From NCBI GenBank assembly GCA_963920705.1, contig OY987232.1, positions 19,098,442 to 19,162,441 of the forward strand: a DNA stretch of 64,000 nt, written 5' to 3'. The stretch comes from Odiellus spinosus. Lineage: Eukaryota; Arthropoda; Arachnida; Opiliones; Phalangiidae. Shown here piece after piece: positions 28,601 through 43,600 of the stretch. A model generated the notes under the pieces. That model worked only from the letters and a program-made list of their open reading frames with translations, was not told the DNA's origin and did not search any database. Position numbers and translations under genes: made by a program. Position 1 is the first letter of the stretch. The number at the start of each line of letters is the position of its first letter.

Positions 28601-31600
28601 GAAAAGGAAACCGTCTTTTCTCGAATCGATTTGATTCGATTTCTCGAAACTGCTTCGGGAACCAGTTTCGGAAGTTTCAACAATAGATGAAGCTACGATA
28701 AATCGATTTATTAAGCCGCGTTCATACTAGGCCTTGGCCAAAATGGATTTGTTGGTTATTGAAGACAAATCGGTAATTAAAACTGGTTCCCGAAGCAGTA
28801 TCGAGAAATCGAGTCAAATCGATTCCAGAAAAACTGAATTGACTTCGAGGCTTAGTATGGAAGAAAAAATGTCCCTTAGACAATTATCATCGTTTATCTG
28901 AAGGTTTGATACTGGTTCCCGAAGCAGAAAAACGGGTTTAAAAGGGGTTTGAATTGACCCAAGGCTTAATACACGGAAGATATATACAATGTGTCCCTTT
29001 CATTATAAGTAACATGACGTTGTCTTCCACGGTTTGGCCATAAAATTCAATATATGACCTTTTGGCTTTTAGTTTCCGCTCTCTCTCTCTAACTGATGCT
29101 TTCTTTTTAGCCGTGAGGTGGGCAGACGCCCCATGACGCTATGACTGTATAGTACTTATAATAATAGGTGCCTCGACCCGCGCGAGCAACATCGTTTCAT
29201 CTGGATAAGAGCCTTGACGCCCGGGTCCACGATAAACTTAATTACAAACGTGAGAGGCCGCGCATTTTGCCGCCTCGAAGCATTAGCTTAATGAGCTCGC
29301 GAAAATGAGACCTTGTTCGATGGAACCCGAGTAATACAGACCATAAGGCACCACAAAGGCTTTATGCTTCGTAAACGCGAAAGGTTTAAGTATGAATATT
29401 GAATATTGTTTCAATTTCTGTTAAGTTTGATTTTAAAAATACTTGAATTACATCGCTTTATAGTAATCTATATGTTGTAAATTACTAGGGTAATGGTAAT
29501 TTTGGATTTAATCTGGTAATTAAATTACTTAAATACAAACAAGCTTCAAATTTTAAACTAATCTTCAAACCTTTAAACTATTTTAACACCACGAGTTCTC
29601 CAAAAACTTAATTTTAAATTTTCAAAAATTTTTAAGTAATTTTTTTTTTCCGATTTATAATTTTGTTCTATGACATATGTATATATATTTTGAATCGTTT
29701 TTTAATGATCTTTCCGAAAATATGACTCAATTTCAATTTGGAAAATTGCATGACAGTCTAGCCTCACTTAAACAAATAAAACAAATAAAAAAAAAAAAGT
29801 AATGTTGTATGTTGCATGACTTCAGTTATTATTCAACTAAGAATAATTAAGCTTAAAGACTGGCAAGTAAATACAGTGTATCTAGTCTATGTATATATAT
29901 TTATAGTGTTTGTTTGTATAACAAAGGAAGCATATCTACTTTGCCTAGGAGAGTATCTACAAAGAATAGCCCTATTTTCGTAGTTTGCTTCAATGAAAAT
30001 TGATTATTCACTGACGTGAACTCCAAATAGAAATTGAGTCATATTTTCGGGTTGATCGTTAAAAAACGATTCAAAATATATATACATATGTCATAGAACA
30101 AAATTTACAACGACAGTAAAAATACATATTTTATTATCCCCCATTTTTGAAATTTTTAAAATTAAAATTCCCCGCAAACTACGTCATCAGTATGGTCACG
30201 TGATTTCGCTATTAATAGAGCCTAGAGTTAATTCTAGCACGTTTTGGTAACAGTGATAAGTTCGCTTTCGCGCGGTCTTTCTAGTAAAAGTACTTAATCC
30301 GTATTAAGTCAAAATATAAAAATTCTGATTCACAAAATAAATTTAAAATCTATTCCATTTTTAGCTACAATTTCCCTTTAATGTTTTCTATAACTGTTGA
30401 ATATCTTTGTTCGAGTTTCTGTTGCATTTAAAACTATTCTAAGAATTTGAATAATTTCCACAAATTATTGAGATTAAAAAGGTCATAATCATTAAGCTAA
30501 GAAAGGCGGGAGATATTATCATCAGAATAGAAAAGTTGAAATTAAAGTTTAAAATTTAGAAATGACTCCAATAAGAATCATTCCTAGCTGTTGAGCAGCT
30601 TGGCAAAGATGATGATTGGTTCGCTAATTATTCACGTAGTTTAAAAGCGCGCAAACGAGAGCCGCTTTCCTTCTAATTGTCAGCGATTAGGAAAGTTTTA
30701 TTCGCAATGGATGAAGGAATAAGGATTGATTTCCATGAAGAGAAAAAATATTTTGTTTCTTAGCGTTCCTTAAATTAATCCTTATTTCACGAACACAAAC
30801 TTTAAAAGTAAGAGATCAAACTAATTAAGGTTTTTGAAATTCAAAGGGTCCTTGTATTTATTTAAAGATGTAGTCTTAAGTAAACGTACGCAAACTAACA
30901 CAATTTGGGTCTTAGGTATCAAACATAGGCCTATTGTTTTAATGTTGCTACATTACAAGCAATGTTTAAGGTTGAAATAATATGATTGGTCCGATTTCAT
31001 ATTTACTAAAATTCAAAAGTTGTTCCATTTTTAGCTTTTTTTTTGCGTGAGATTTAACCTTTATTTTTAATCTCGAAATTTATCTGGGATTAAAAGGGAT
31101 TTGCTTCAACGCTATCAGTAGCGAAACAGTTTGCAAATAAAGCTTATTTGTACGCGATAAAGATTAAAGAAACTTTTAAAAAATTCATGTTTTTAAATGG
31201 GAGAATTTCAAGCTTGAATTTCTTAAGGTGCTTACAGAAATAACATAAATTTGCTTTTCTAAAGGTATTAAACCCATAAAATACGCGCCTTTTATGTGAA
31301 TATTATCGTTAATTACATTTAAACTAATTACAATTAAATATAAACTTTACCCGGACCTTCGCTGAAAGTATTAAGCTATAGGCGTTGTTTACTTTTAAAG
31401 AATAACGTTATAGACTTTTGGTTCGATATATTTTTAAAATTTCTCTGGGATTCAAACTCTGTACTAATTAACGTAAATTTATTCATATTTTAATTGAAGA
31501 TAAAAGGAAAATATTTGAAAGAGCAGGAATCGGAGTTTCTCAAAGAATATTTTTGTTATTGTAAAGCTGCTAAAACTAAAACCCCCTTTTGGAATTCTCA

Positions 31601-34600
31601 TTTCAAGAAAACTTTAACCCATAATCTAGACACATTAAAATTCTTCCAGGCTCTTTGGTCGAAACTTTAAATTTTATTCTACTACTGTTTTCAATGGGTA
31701 TTAAGCTTGGCTAATTTTAAATTGCAATTAAGAGTAAATTAAAAACAGGGCTCCCAGCGCACAACCCAAAAACTTTTATAGGTATTATAGGTTTCAAAAG
31801 CCAAAAATATAGGTTATTTATAGGTCCAAAAATATCAATTTATAGGACTTTTTATAGGTTTTTAGTGTCGAAAAATAGGAGTTTTATAGGTAGGTATTGC
31901 TGCCACGTAGTGCAATACGCTACATAACTTATAATAAAATATAATAATTATAACCAGTGACCAAGGAGAGGAAACCTTTCTGCCACAGCTTTGGTTTTTG
32001 CGAACATTTTCACTTTTTCGAGCAAAAGAATAATTTTTATAGTTATATGGATCATACATTTCGAATTTTATCAGCGAAGTTGAACAAATTACCCAAAAAA
32101 ATAGGTATTATAGGTAAAAAAGTGAAATTATAGGTTTTTATAGGATCACTTCAGAAATATAGGTAATTATAGGTATTATAGGTGGTCTGGGAGCCCTGTA
32201 AAAAAAATAATATATTACCAAGAAAGATTCAAACAATAACAGGGTTGGCACAGTTTATTCTGATTCAAATTTCCTGACTTTTCCAGGTTTTTCCCTGACC
32301 ATTTCCACAATTTTCCCTGACCGTTTCGGCTAATACTACCCAATTGTTTAAGCTTTTATTGTTTTATATAATCGCGTTCGCCAAACTGCAAGCGTATCTT
32401 TGTTCTAATCTACACAACTGACACGCGTCAGCTGAGAATCCAATCCGCGGATAGTGATTGAAATTTCCTGATGGTTTCTTGAAAGATCTTTAAATTCCCT
32501 GACTTTTTAAAATATCTTTAAATTCCCAGACTTTTTTGGTTCATTTTCAAATTCCCTGACTTTTCCCTGTTTACCCTGACCTGTGACAACCCTGAATAAT
32601 AAAGCGTCATTAAGAGAACTCCCAATAAATTTTATATGGATCAAAAGGTTGCCTAAATCATCTTCTCCAATGAGGAAAAATGTAAATTGATTAAAAATGC
32701 TCTAAACTGGAAAATTCTAACAATATTCCACTAAATAGAATTGTAATATGAAATTAATTTCTCAGTTAAAATAAACGTTTTTAATTATTTCAAAATTTTA
32801 TTTAAAGGATAAAATTAGAGTCAAAGCTTCGTGTTCAATGAAATCTAAGATTGAATCTAACTCCTAAAAGTTTTCATTGTGATTTAAAAAACAGTAGTAT
32901 GGAGTATGAATTAATTTTCGCCAAGAGACACTCAGACATCAGAATGAGGAAAAAGAGTATTTGGAACAAAGACCACAAACTTTAGTCGCTTCTAAAAGGG
33001 CTTGGGACTTTTCTAAAGAGATAGTAGCGTATAATTTCTCGGCATGATTTATTTTAAAGTGACAAGTCTCAGCTTCCACGATTTCAATTGAAGCCAGATT
33101 TAACTTTTGACCTTTGAACTAGGCTAAATAAAGAACAGCTCGACTTTGCAAGCGTCTTAATAAGTTAATTAATAGTGGCGTAACTGAAACCTACATAATT
33201 TGCCATTTTATTTAAAGGTGGTTCGCACGTCTTACGATATGTCGCTTACACTTTAAAATGAAAAATAATAATATTTAGTTAACCAAACTTCAGGCATTTT
33301 AAAGATATATATAATTCGTTTAAACTAATTATATATATTTTTAACTACGCCTAAAGTTAATTAAAATATAATCAACGTCATTATGAACAGAGCCATACAG
33401 ACAGGGCATAAGAGTGTCAGAAGTTAATTTAGCTATATTAAATTTAACCTTGATGGACATTTTAATATTCAAAATATCAAAAATGGACAGACATGGTTAG
33501 CTGACTATCTTCAGGCCTAGCTGTAATTCAACTCGACGTGGCTATTATATAATTCTTCTTCGCTTATTACGGGGCGTTGGTCAACACGTGAAAATTTTCA
33601 TTTTAAAGAGATAGTTCCACTAATTAAATAATAAAAATGAAATGTAATATTAAAATTAATTTAAAATCATTAAAAAAATACAATAAAAATTGCTAATAAG
33701 ATGGGTTCCTTTAAGGTCAAGGTTCGTAGGAAGGTTAAGACTTATTTTGGGGGTCCAAATCTAGTAGGGATAAACCCACATAAATTGAATATTTCGACCC
33801 AACGAAAATTATATTGACAAACGACAACTTATTCTGTTAACGAATGTAAAGGTATTTTGTCGTATGATTAAGTCTTAAATAATATCTTCAAGTTACAATT
33901 AAAATAATTATAATGCATGATGATACTGTCTCTTTAAATCCAAACGTGCTATTTTATGCTATCCAATGAACTATCTATAATATATTTTGTTCATATTACT
34001 GAATGTAATGAACTATAGGTTGTTTGGTTAGAGACCATTTTAAGCCGGCATCTTCTATTCCCCTGTCTATTGCTTTATTACATTAAGTTCATTAACAAGA
34101 AATGTTTATATATTATATATTAGAAAACTTGCTCCCAATTAGGGAATCTCTATCTATCTGCTTTTCGTTCATTATGGCTACGATTCTCTGGAAATTGACG
34201 ACGACGATGTCGCTCCAACGAGACGTCTTTAGTAATTAAAGTTATTAGAAAACTTCTCACTTTTGACGCACCCAAAATCCACCTTTTCCCTCCCTCCAAT
34301 TAGATCATCTTGAAGTGGTTGTTATCTCAATTTTTTAGTCAGTTTTAATTATATTCAAAGAAGAATATTGTTAAAGGTAGAATGCAACATTAAACAAGTA
34401 ATTTTTTATCCTTTAAATAGGTTTAATTAAATTTAAAATTAAATATTAAATTAGAAAAAGGCTTAGCTTCAATGAGATCACCTTAACCAATGATATTGAC
34501 CGATGGCTTTAATATATGGAATGCAGGATCTCCATGATCAATGTTATTGGTAGATAGCTAAGCCTAATTTCATGTTTTAAATTTATTTAAACGATAATTT

Positions 34601-37600
34601 TGATATATCTAACCCTAAATCGGGCCTAATTATTTATTTTTAACGTTATTCTTCAATCAAATTATGAAATCTTACGTCATCTTATAATAAACAAAATACT
34701 TCATTATCGTCGTTATTAATTAAAATTAAAATTAAATAGTAATTGGACCATCAGGAAATATTATAATTGGTCCAAATTTAGTCTACAATGAAATTCAAAA
34801 CTAAGTCGATAGAACACGACATAAATATTGTAGAAATATTAAATTATTCATAAATTTATTCGCAGATTCATTTAAAAAAATGAATAAATTAAATAATTTT
34901 TATCTCCCAGCATAGCATCCCTTTAAATTCGTGTTAATTTGATTTAAAATTCATTTCGTGTCTAAAATATATCAAAAACAGTAGAGGCTTAATTACGGAG
35001 TGAAACCCTTACTGCTTTAAAACTTTCCATATGGTTTCGCGAATGTTCCAATTATAAACTTTGTACATTTTAATTTAAATTTAAACCCAGGGCTGTTTCA
35101 TCAAGAATATAGTGTACATGTTTTCCTTAAATAATTAAACAATCCTTCCAATGTAACAATCTAAATTAATTACTGCAGGCAATCTTGAGACACGTAATTA
35201 GAAACATTGTCAGAGGAATTAACAGTGTATATATATAATTTAACCAAAAGTCTATGATTATATTCAATAAAAGTACACAACGCCACTTACAATTGTTAGA
35301 TTGATACTATCTGCATGGAATATTAGCTTATGTTAAGAACAAAGCTAAACAAGACTCGATTCCTCTACTTTATTCGTCCAATGATAAGCTTCAGGGGACA
35401 CACCACCCTTTTCTTGCCATGGTATATATATATCTTGTCGGAGCTTTCGCCCGGATTGAAATGGCAGACAACTTACAAGAAGACTAGTTCCAAATGATGA
35501 TAGGCCTAACTAGGCTTATATAGAAGAATTGTCAGCTTTCCACCCAACGGCATGACATGTCAAAGGGATTGCGAAATATAATTCGAGTTCTCGATGTTAC
35601 CAAAAGTATATACTTTATTTCGTAAAAGTGAACAACACCCTTTAGCTTAATACTCAGTAAAGATCCCCCTACAGTTTTTTTTTTCATATTCAATCGCTTA
35701 AAAATAGACAAAAAAGTCATCACCCCTGTCCTGCTCGAGTTATTTGGACTCTTCCACGATATTTTGAGGAATTAAGTGATAGACTTTGGCAAAAGCCGAT
35801 GAAACCCTCCTTTGAAGTCTATTACTCCCTGGTCTTGTCTACCCCTCTCTGTATGGGTTAGTTTCAAAAAGCGCGATTCGTACGCCTCCTAACGGTTGAT
35901 ATTTTCGGAGCGGGAGTTCGTCGAGCGAATATCTCTAGCAGCCTCGGAGTTCGTCAAAAAAAACGTCGTCGTTTGTGGAGAGAGAGAATTTCCAATTTTC
36001 CGTAGACAGGGGGGTATGAAGTAGGACCCCTCCGATCTCGTAAAATTGGGAATTTTACCCATACAGAGAGGAGCGCTATATCGAACATTAGAGTAGTAGA
36101 CTTCAATGGAGGGTTTCATCTACTTCTGACTTTGGTTATTAGATACAAATTTCACCGATCATAATTGATTAAAAATAACCTATTACTGAGTTTTCTATAT
36201 CTATTTGAGGTTCAAAATGTTCAAAGAAAGTTACAAACGTCAAACTAAATATATAAAAAACTTGAGAAACATTTAGTCTACGGGGGGGTTTCAATAAGTC
36301 AAGTAAGAACTTGGTTGGTACAAGAAAAAGAAGAAGAATAGAATGGAACAGAGAAAAGGATGAGCCCCTTCATTCCCCCAGCTCACGATCTGTCTCTTTA
36401 AGTTTCTTTAAGTGTCCAAAGCGTGGCGCTGTTTAATCCTCTTAGAAAAGACACCATAAATCCAAGTCACGTGATGAAGGAAAAAGACTCGAATAAAAAA
36501 AAATCCCCAGAGTTGTAAAGAAGCTATCCTTAGAGTGAGATTTAAAAATCAATTGTTATGTTGAATTCTCCCTTAAAGATGGAAGGTTTAACATTAAAAT
36601 TAAGTTAACCGATTTCCTAACCGATTTCCTAACCGATTTCCTAACCGATTTCCTAACCGATTTCCTAACCGATTTCCTAACCGATTTCCTAACCGATTTC
36701 CTAACCGATTTCCTAACCGATTTCCTAACCGATTTCCTAACCGATTTCCTAACCGATTTCCTAACCGACTTCCTAACCGATTTCCTAACCGATTTCCTAA
36801 CCGATTTCCTAACCGATTTCCTAACCGATTTCCTAACCGATTTCCTAACCGATTTCCTAACCGATTTCCTAACCGATTTCCTAACCGATTTCCTAACCGA
36901 TTTCCTAACTGATTTCCTAACTGATTTCCTAACTGATTTCCTAACTGATTTCCTAACTGATTTCCTAACTGATTTCCTAACTGATTTCCTGATATTTAAA
37001 TTTAGACAAAATTAAAATTCCCTTATATTTCCAAGTAGTCTAGATATTCTAGATTTGTATAAACCTTATATTAAAATTTTCATATTACATTATTTGTATT
37101 ATCATATAATATAAATAACATCACCCCAATTTACATAACGTGATTTAAACTAAAATAATCATTTTGTAGCTTAGCACTTAAGCCTAAAAGCCTTCTAAAC
37201 CCCCTAAGTAGAGTATTGCTGAAAAACATCAGTCTAAAGAGGAACTAGGAAAGGGTAAAGAAACAAAGTATGAAAGCGGGGGGGGGGGGGGGAGGATAGG
37301 CACGTGACAGCTGCTCTCTTCATTCTCGGTGCTTTGATGGTTTTCGATATCCAATTAGAAGCGAGCTAGATGGGGCTGACTTTTTATCGGAGAAGCGGGA
37401 CTTAGAGAAGAGAAACCATTTTAAGTAGACAGTACCTAGGAAGCTATATCTATAATTTTTCGACTAAGATAATAAGTGAAGCTATACCTTCATCCCTACT
37501 GCCAACTAGATAGGAGTAAAATAAGGGTAACAGTCGCTGAAAAGAATAGATTGAGCGAAGGACTTGAGAGGGTGGAAGATGAAGAGGAAAATATCCGATG

Positions 37601-40600
37601 ATCTCCCTTAATTACCAAATGAAAACGCGGTGATTAGTTCGAAACATACGTAATGGATCCGACGTTGTTCAAGCTTCAATGAATAATCGACGGCCGATCT
37701 AGATAGAGATATAAAATCATCTAGCCTCTCAATTTCCAACGCCTTATAGACAAACCATACCTTAGAGCGAAAATAAACTAACTATGCCAATTGCTATAAT
37801 CACTTAAAAAATAACCAAAAAAGTCATCACCCCTGTCTGGCTCGAGTGATTTGGACTCTTCCACGATCTTATTATAAAATTGTGAATTTGATTTTTTTTT
37901 TTACTTAATAGTTAAGACTCAAAATTTAGGTTTTATGGATTCAGTACCTTTACGAAAAAGACCACGAGAAAGCGACCTTATCATTCGTTGTGTCAGAATC
38001 AACTGTAGGCTCTACAATATCGAAATCACATGACCATACTGATGACGTAGATTGCGGGGAATTATTATTTTAAAATTTCGAAAATGGGCGATTATTAAAT
38101 ATGAATTTTTCGTGTCGCTGTAAATTTTGTTCTATAACATATGTATATATATTTTGAATCGTTTTTTAACGATCTTTACGAAAATATAACCCAATTTCAA
38201 TTTGAAGTACATTAACTATATTTTAACTTCAACATGGCAAATAAATTCTTAATTTTGATAAAATATGACTATTGTTTTGTTAAGTTCTTATAAGTAAAAT
38301 AAGGGTATTCTCCCATTCGACCGAATCCCATTCGCCCGAATCCCATTCGACCGAAATCCCATTCGACCGAAATCCCATTCGACCGAAATCCCATTTGACC
38401 GAAATCCCATTCGACCGAAATCCCATTCGACCGAAATCCCATTCGACCGAAATCCCATTCGACCGAAATCCCATTCGACCGAAATCCCATTCGACCGAAA
38501 TCCCATTCGACCGAATCCCAATGGACCGAAAAATGTTTTTCTTAATGAAAATGAATGAATATACATCCCATTGAAAATAGTCCCTTTAGACCGCAATCTA
38601 AGGTTGGGCTAGGATAGGTTAGGTTAGGTTAGGTTATACAACTACGCCAGAATCAACGCGAAAAATTCCCATTCGACCGAAATACGCATTTTAATGTATT
38701 TCGGTCGAATGGGAAATGATAAAACTATTCGGTCAATTGGGATTGACCTTGATAAGAGTTCGGTCCAATGGGATTCGGTCGAATGGTAGACAAGCAAAAT
38801 AAGGGAGTTACAACATATTGTTACGCAAGATCTTAAGGAACGATTTCCGTTTACTCTTGGAATCCCCTCATTATGCCAAAGTACCGTTCATTCCTCTAAT
38901 TAAAGCTCTGAAAGCGGGTGGTGGGAGTGGTTTAATTTTCCCAGGATAGGCTATTCGATATTTGTCATTGGAACGGAAGAATTGGTCCCCTTTAGCACCG
39001 CTCCTGCGACGATAATCTGTTCGTCAATCGGAGATTGCGTTAAATACGAGCCTAAGCCTCGGTTACATCTCATAGTAATACCAATATACCATTCTAAAAG
39101 GGGGTTTACTTTTGATTACATGGCAAACTTTATTCGAATAATGAAAGCGCCCGATTTAATCCAAGAGTCATTTTTCAAAAAGAATACTAAGGAGAATTTA
39201 CAGTCGTTTAATTTAATAGTCGCAATGGGAAAATGTTCAAGAGAATGAGATTAAAATGGTAAGGAAAGGGGGGAAAGTTATTCCAACTTAGCTTCGTTTC
39301 TATTGCTTCTAAAATGGACGATAAAGGACCCCACGATTTCGAGTGTTTAGGCCGGAAAAAATTACCCCTTAACAGAGCTCTACTGACGATTATCTAATCA
39401 AGGGTAAGTTACGCCGATTTTAAATTAGGCTTAGCGCAAATATGATCATTTATTTCTAAAATTTATAATATTTTACTAATTTGACGTAAAATTCTCTAAG
39501 ATCTTCGTTATATCGAAAAAATATCTCAATCATAATCCATTCTAAAACTACGCGGGATAGACTAGCCTCTGATTGGTCGGATAGTCACCAGTGGTAACCC
39601 AAATAAAGTTTCAAATATTATAAAAAAAATACTAATAAAAATCTTAATTTATATTTAATTACTAGAAACGTTAGTTAATTGTCTTTCTTTAAAGTAAAAT
39701 TACGTAAAATAATAGTGTCACAATCCCTTTAAACAAGCTATAGATAAAATAACACGTCCCAGTTTCGTAGGAGAGACTTAATCAATGATTTAAGCTTCTT
39801 TGAGTCGTTGACTAATGGTTTAATTCGAATAAGAAGAGATTTGTATTTGATCTAGATAATTTGGGAATAATGATGGTGGTATTCGAGACAGGGGAAGGTT
39901 TGATATTTGACTGATTACATCATCTGCGGTTTAAATCTCGTTATATCACGATTATACGCTAGGATTAATGTTATTAACGATCATGAAGTTCTAACGTTAA
40001 AGGGAAACAATAAGCTAAAAATGGAACAGCTTTTAATTTTATTTTAAGAGTCACAGGATGACAGAAAATGTATTTCAGATTTTTTAAATAATTTTAAGAT
40101 TCAGGGTTGCCACAGGTTTTTTCAGATTCAAATTCCCTGACTTTTTCCAACGATTTTCCCTGACTAATACTACCCAATTTTTAACCTTTTATTGTTTTAT
40201 ATAATCGCGTTGGCCAAACTGCAGGCGTATCTTTGTTCTAATCTATACAATTGACACGCCGTCAGCTGAGAATCCTATCCGCGGATAATAATCACAATTT
40301 CCTGGCTTCTTGAAAGATCTTTAAATTCCTTGACTTTTTAAAATATCTTAAAATTCCCCGACTTTTTGGTTCATTTTCAAAATCCCTGACATGTGGCAAC
40401 CCTGTAATATTATCTCCATGAATCCAGCTAAGCCTCTTTTTAAATAAGTTTTAAATAAATTTTTAGTGTTAATGTTTGTTTTTAAAATTTGTTTACTGTA
40501 AGACTAGGGTTATTAAAACGTTATTAAAAAAATTTAGATTACTTCTCCCTTTAAATGTGACGCGCATTTGTTGATAAATCTAATAAAGTTTGCATAAATA

Positions 40601-43600
40601 TACGCGATTCTCAGCTTTCTAGGGATTAGTTTCATTTGCATAAAGTTGAAAATTTTCCTCGTAAACAGGCCCAAACACGGCTGACCTATTTCATTTATCG
40701 CCTAGCTATACGTACACGACTGATAATTAAATTAGATGCAAAATACATTTCATAAAATCATACCAATCTACTCATACCCCCTAACATAACTCTATTACCT
40801 TTCGTAAGTCGAATAAATAAAATATTAAATTTGCATTTTTATTTTTAAATATGTATGTTCCAAATATTTTGAAAATTAAAATAAACATCAAAGGTATCGC
40901 CTGGGAAACGTGTATTTCATTAATTATATAAAAGAAACTTATATAGGTCATTTTATGACGTCATTATTTGACGTAGTTTATTTCTGGAACGTAATTAACG
41001 ATAATTAAATTAATACTTAATCTTAATTAAGTACTTTCACGAAAAAGACCGCACGAGAATTAACTGTAGTCTCAATACAATATAGAATCCACGCGATTAT
41101 AGTGATGACGTAGTATTGCCTGAATATTTTTATTCTTAAAATTTAAAAAATAGTCTAATATTTTTTTTAACGTAATGAGTTGGTTTTATAATGATATTCT
41201 TCGACAATTCGTTAGATAACATTAATATTAAACCATTTAAATTTTAAATATGATTTAAATATAACAACTTTCGTTAATAATCAAAATATTCGTTAGAAAT
41301 ACTCTCAAATCAATTGTAGTCTCTATTAATAGCGAAATCACGCGATCATAATGATGACGTAGATTGTGGAGAATAAAAATATGAATTTTTACTAGTAATT
41401 TTGATCTAATATAGACATATGTATATATATTTCGAACCGTTTTTTAACGATCTTTACGAAAATACGACTCAATTTCTATTTAGAGTCTCATGATTTATCA
41501 AAATAGAGATAAAACAAAAATACAGTGCTGTAATAATTATTTTAAAAATAATATCCGTTTTTTTTTTCTTTTCTAATTTTGAAAATAAATGAATCTGGAG
41601 TTATCTCTTATCTTTCCTTTGAATAAAGAAGAATAGAAAAATCAATATCTGTATAATGTGGGACCCTCGTTTATTGCTTATTGAAACGTATGGATTTCCA
41701 TTTTCGGTAGCCAAACAGATCGGATCTACAGATAAAACGTCAAAAAACGAAAGGAATTGCCGATGAGAGGAAGCTGAATTGGTAAATAAACACGTCTGGC
41801 CAAGTCTAAGGTTCGGGCGACTGACGCCTACCCTATCTATCGGCCGGGATTGATAAAAAAACCGAAAATATTAGAAAAGGGATAGAAAAAAAAGCAACGG
41901 CATGCTGGGTAAAAAACAGCCGAAATTGGATAGGGTTTCTTCGACTAGGGCGAAAAATAATATATCGTCCTGGGGTGGGCAATCGCCCAACCATTCTCGC
42001 CTATCTATTTCTTCTGGTCCTGTTCGACTCACAGACACAAAATTAATTTTAACGGTTGAAATAGAGAGTTGCGTTTTACGTCATGTTGTTGACGATGTAG
42101 TTGTTAAATTTACGCTGTTTTCATGAACTCTAAATTGAAATTGAGTCATATTTTCGGAGAGATCGTTAAAAAGAGATTCAAAATATATATTGTATATAGC
42201 CAACGGTTAATTCTCACGCGTAATAAGGTCGCTTTAAAGCGGTCTTTTTATTTCCCTTATTTCCCACGGTCTACGTTATAACCCCTATATATTTATGTAA
42301 TTATATATTTGAATATAAATACAAGATTTGAAATCAGCCATGCCATGTTTGCAAACACGTGCATTTTTTTAAAACTCTTTTAGAGTGTTTATCCATCTTG
42401 TTTCAACTTTTTTTTTCTCTATCACTAGCTAGCTCAGGGGTTGAATAGGGTGTTCAGGATGGGGTATGAGGGGGTAAAGGGAGGGGGTGTTGAGTTGTAA
42501 GGTTGAGCAACGTGTTACCAGGCTATCCGGGGTCCTTGACAGGATATTGGCAGAATCAATTTCGAGCACTCTCGCTACTCTCTCTCTCGATATCTGTTAC
42601 TCTTCTTCTTGGCTATAGGACCAATTCTTTATCCTATACTCTTATCCCTTCCATATGGAAACAACGCGTAGAAAGATACGAGCGTGTCAATTCTGCTCCT
42701 CTCATTATTAGAGTGTGTCAATTCGGCTCCTCTCACTTTTAAAGGGATAATGAAACCTAACGACTTTTTTATCGATTATTTATCGTTTAAATAGACCAGC
42801 TAAAACAAAATTACAAATAAATATTAAATTAGAAATAAATTTAAAACTTATTTATAAAAGGCTTAGCTGGATTTAATTTCTTCCCTATGAGGAGTCAACG
42901 ACCAATCAAATGTTATTTGAAATATATTTAAGAAATTCAGGATCTCTATGAATCCAGCTAAGCCTGTTTTCAAGGTAAGTTTTAAATTTATTTCTAGTTT
43001 AATACTTGTTTATAAATTTTTTTCACTGATCGTTTAGGTCTATTTAAAATGTTACACTATCCCTTTATCAACATCATTATAGTCAACAATTACACGGGCT
43101 GAATCAACCAACATAATTGCCGAATATTAACTTAATTGTTAAAGTTAAATTATTATAATTTTTAACAATCAATTTTAGGAGCTGAATTGACATATATATA
43201 AGCCAAATCATCTCCATATTTTACTCAACAATTCCTGGAGCTCAATCAACCCTATATAATAACCAAATCAACCCTTTTAGTGTATCCAAAATTCCATATA
43301 TTCAGTATTGTAATCGACACCCAATACATATTCAAAAACTACCACGAGCTGAATTGACATATAATCTCCAAATCGACAACCAGGATTCAGGAGCCGAATC
43401 ATCCTAATTTTTTTCCTACAACAATTTAGGTGTTTTATCCCCCTTCCTCTAACATAACTTCATTGCCTCGTAAAAGTTGAACATGAACTATAAACGTGCT
43501 ATATGCACTAGGATAGAAAAAAAATATTTCGAACAGAAAAAAAAACCAACGAAGATGGCTTGATGGCCAGTTTATTGCGCTAGCAATTCTAGACTATAAA

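Noticed and set aside
28354-28686. 110-codon plus-strand ORF
   Set aside because: No recognisable domain, runs into a foldback repeat, and AT-rich intronic DNA of this length yields such frames by chance.
37278-37292. G15 run as a functional quadruplex element
   Set aside because: A single homopolymer next to ordinary sequence; polymerase slippage or sequencing error explains it as well.
38269-38596. ORFs encoding a repeated [12 protein letters not shown] peptide
   Set aside because: Products of the 16-bp tandem unit, open in three frames.
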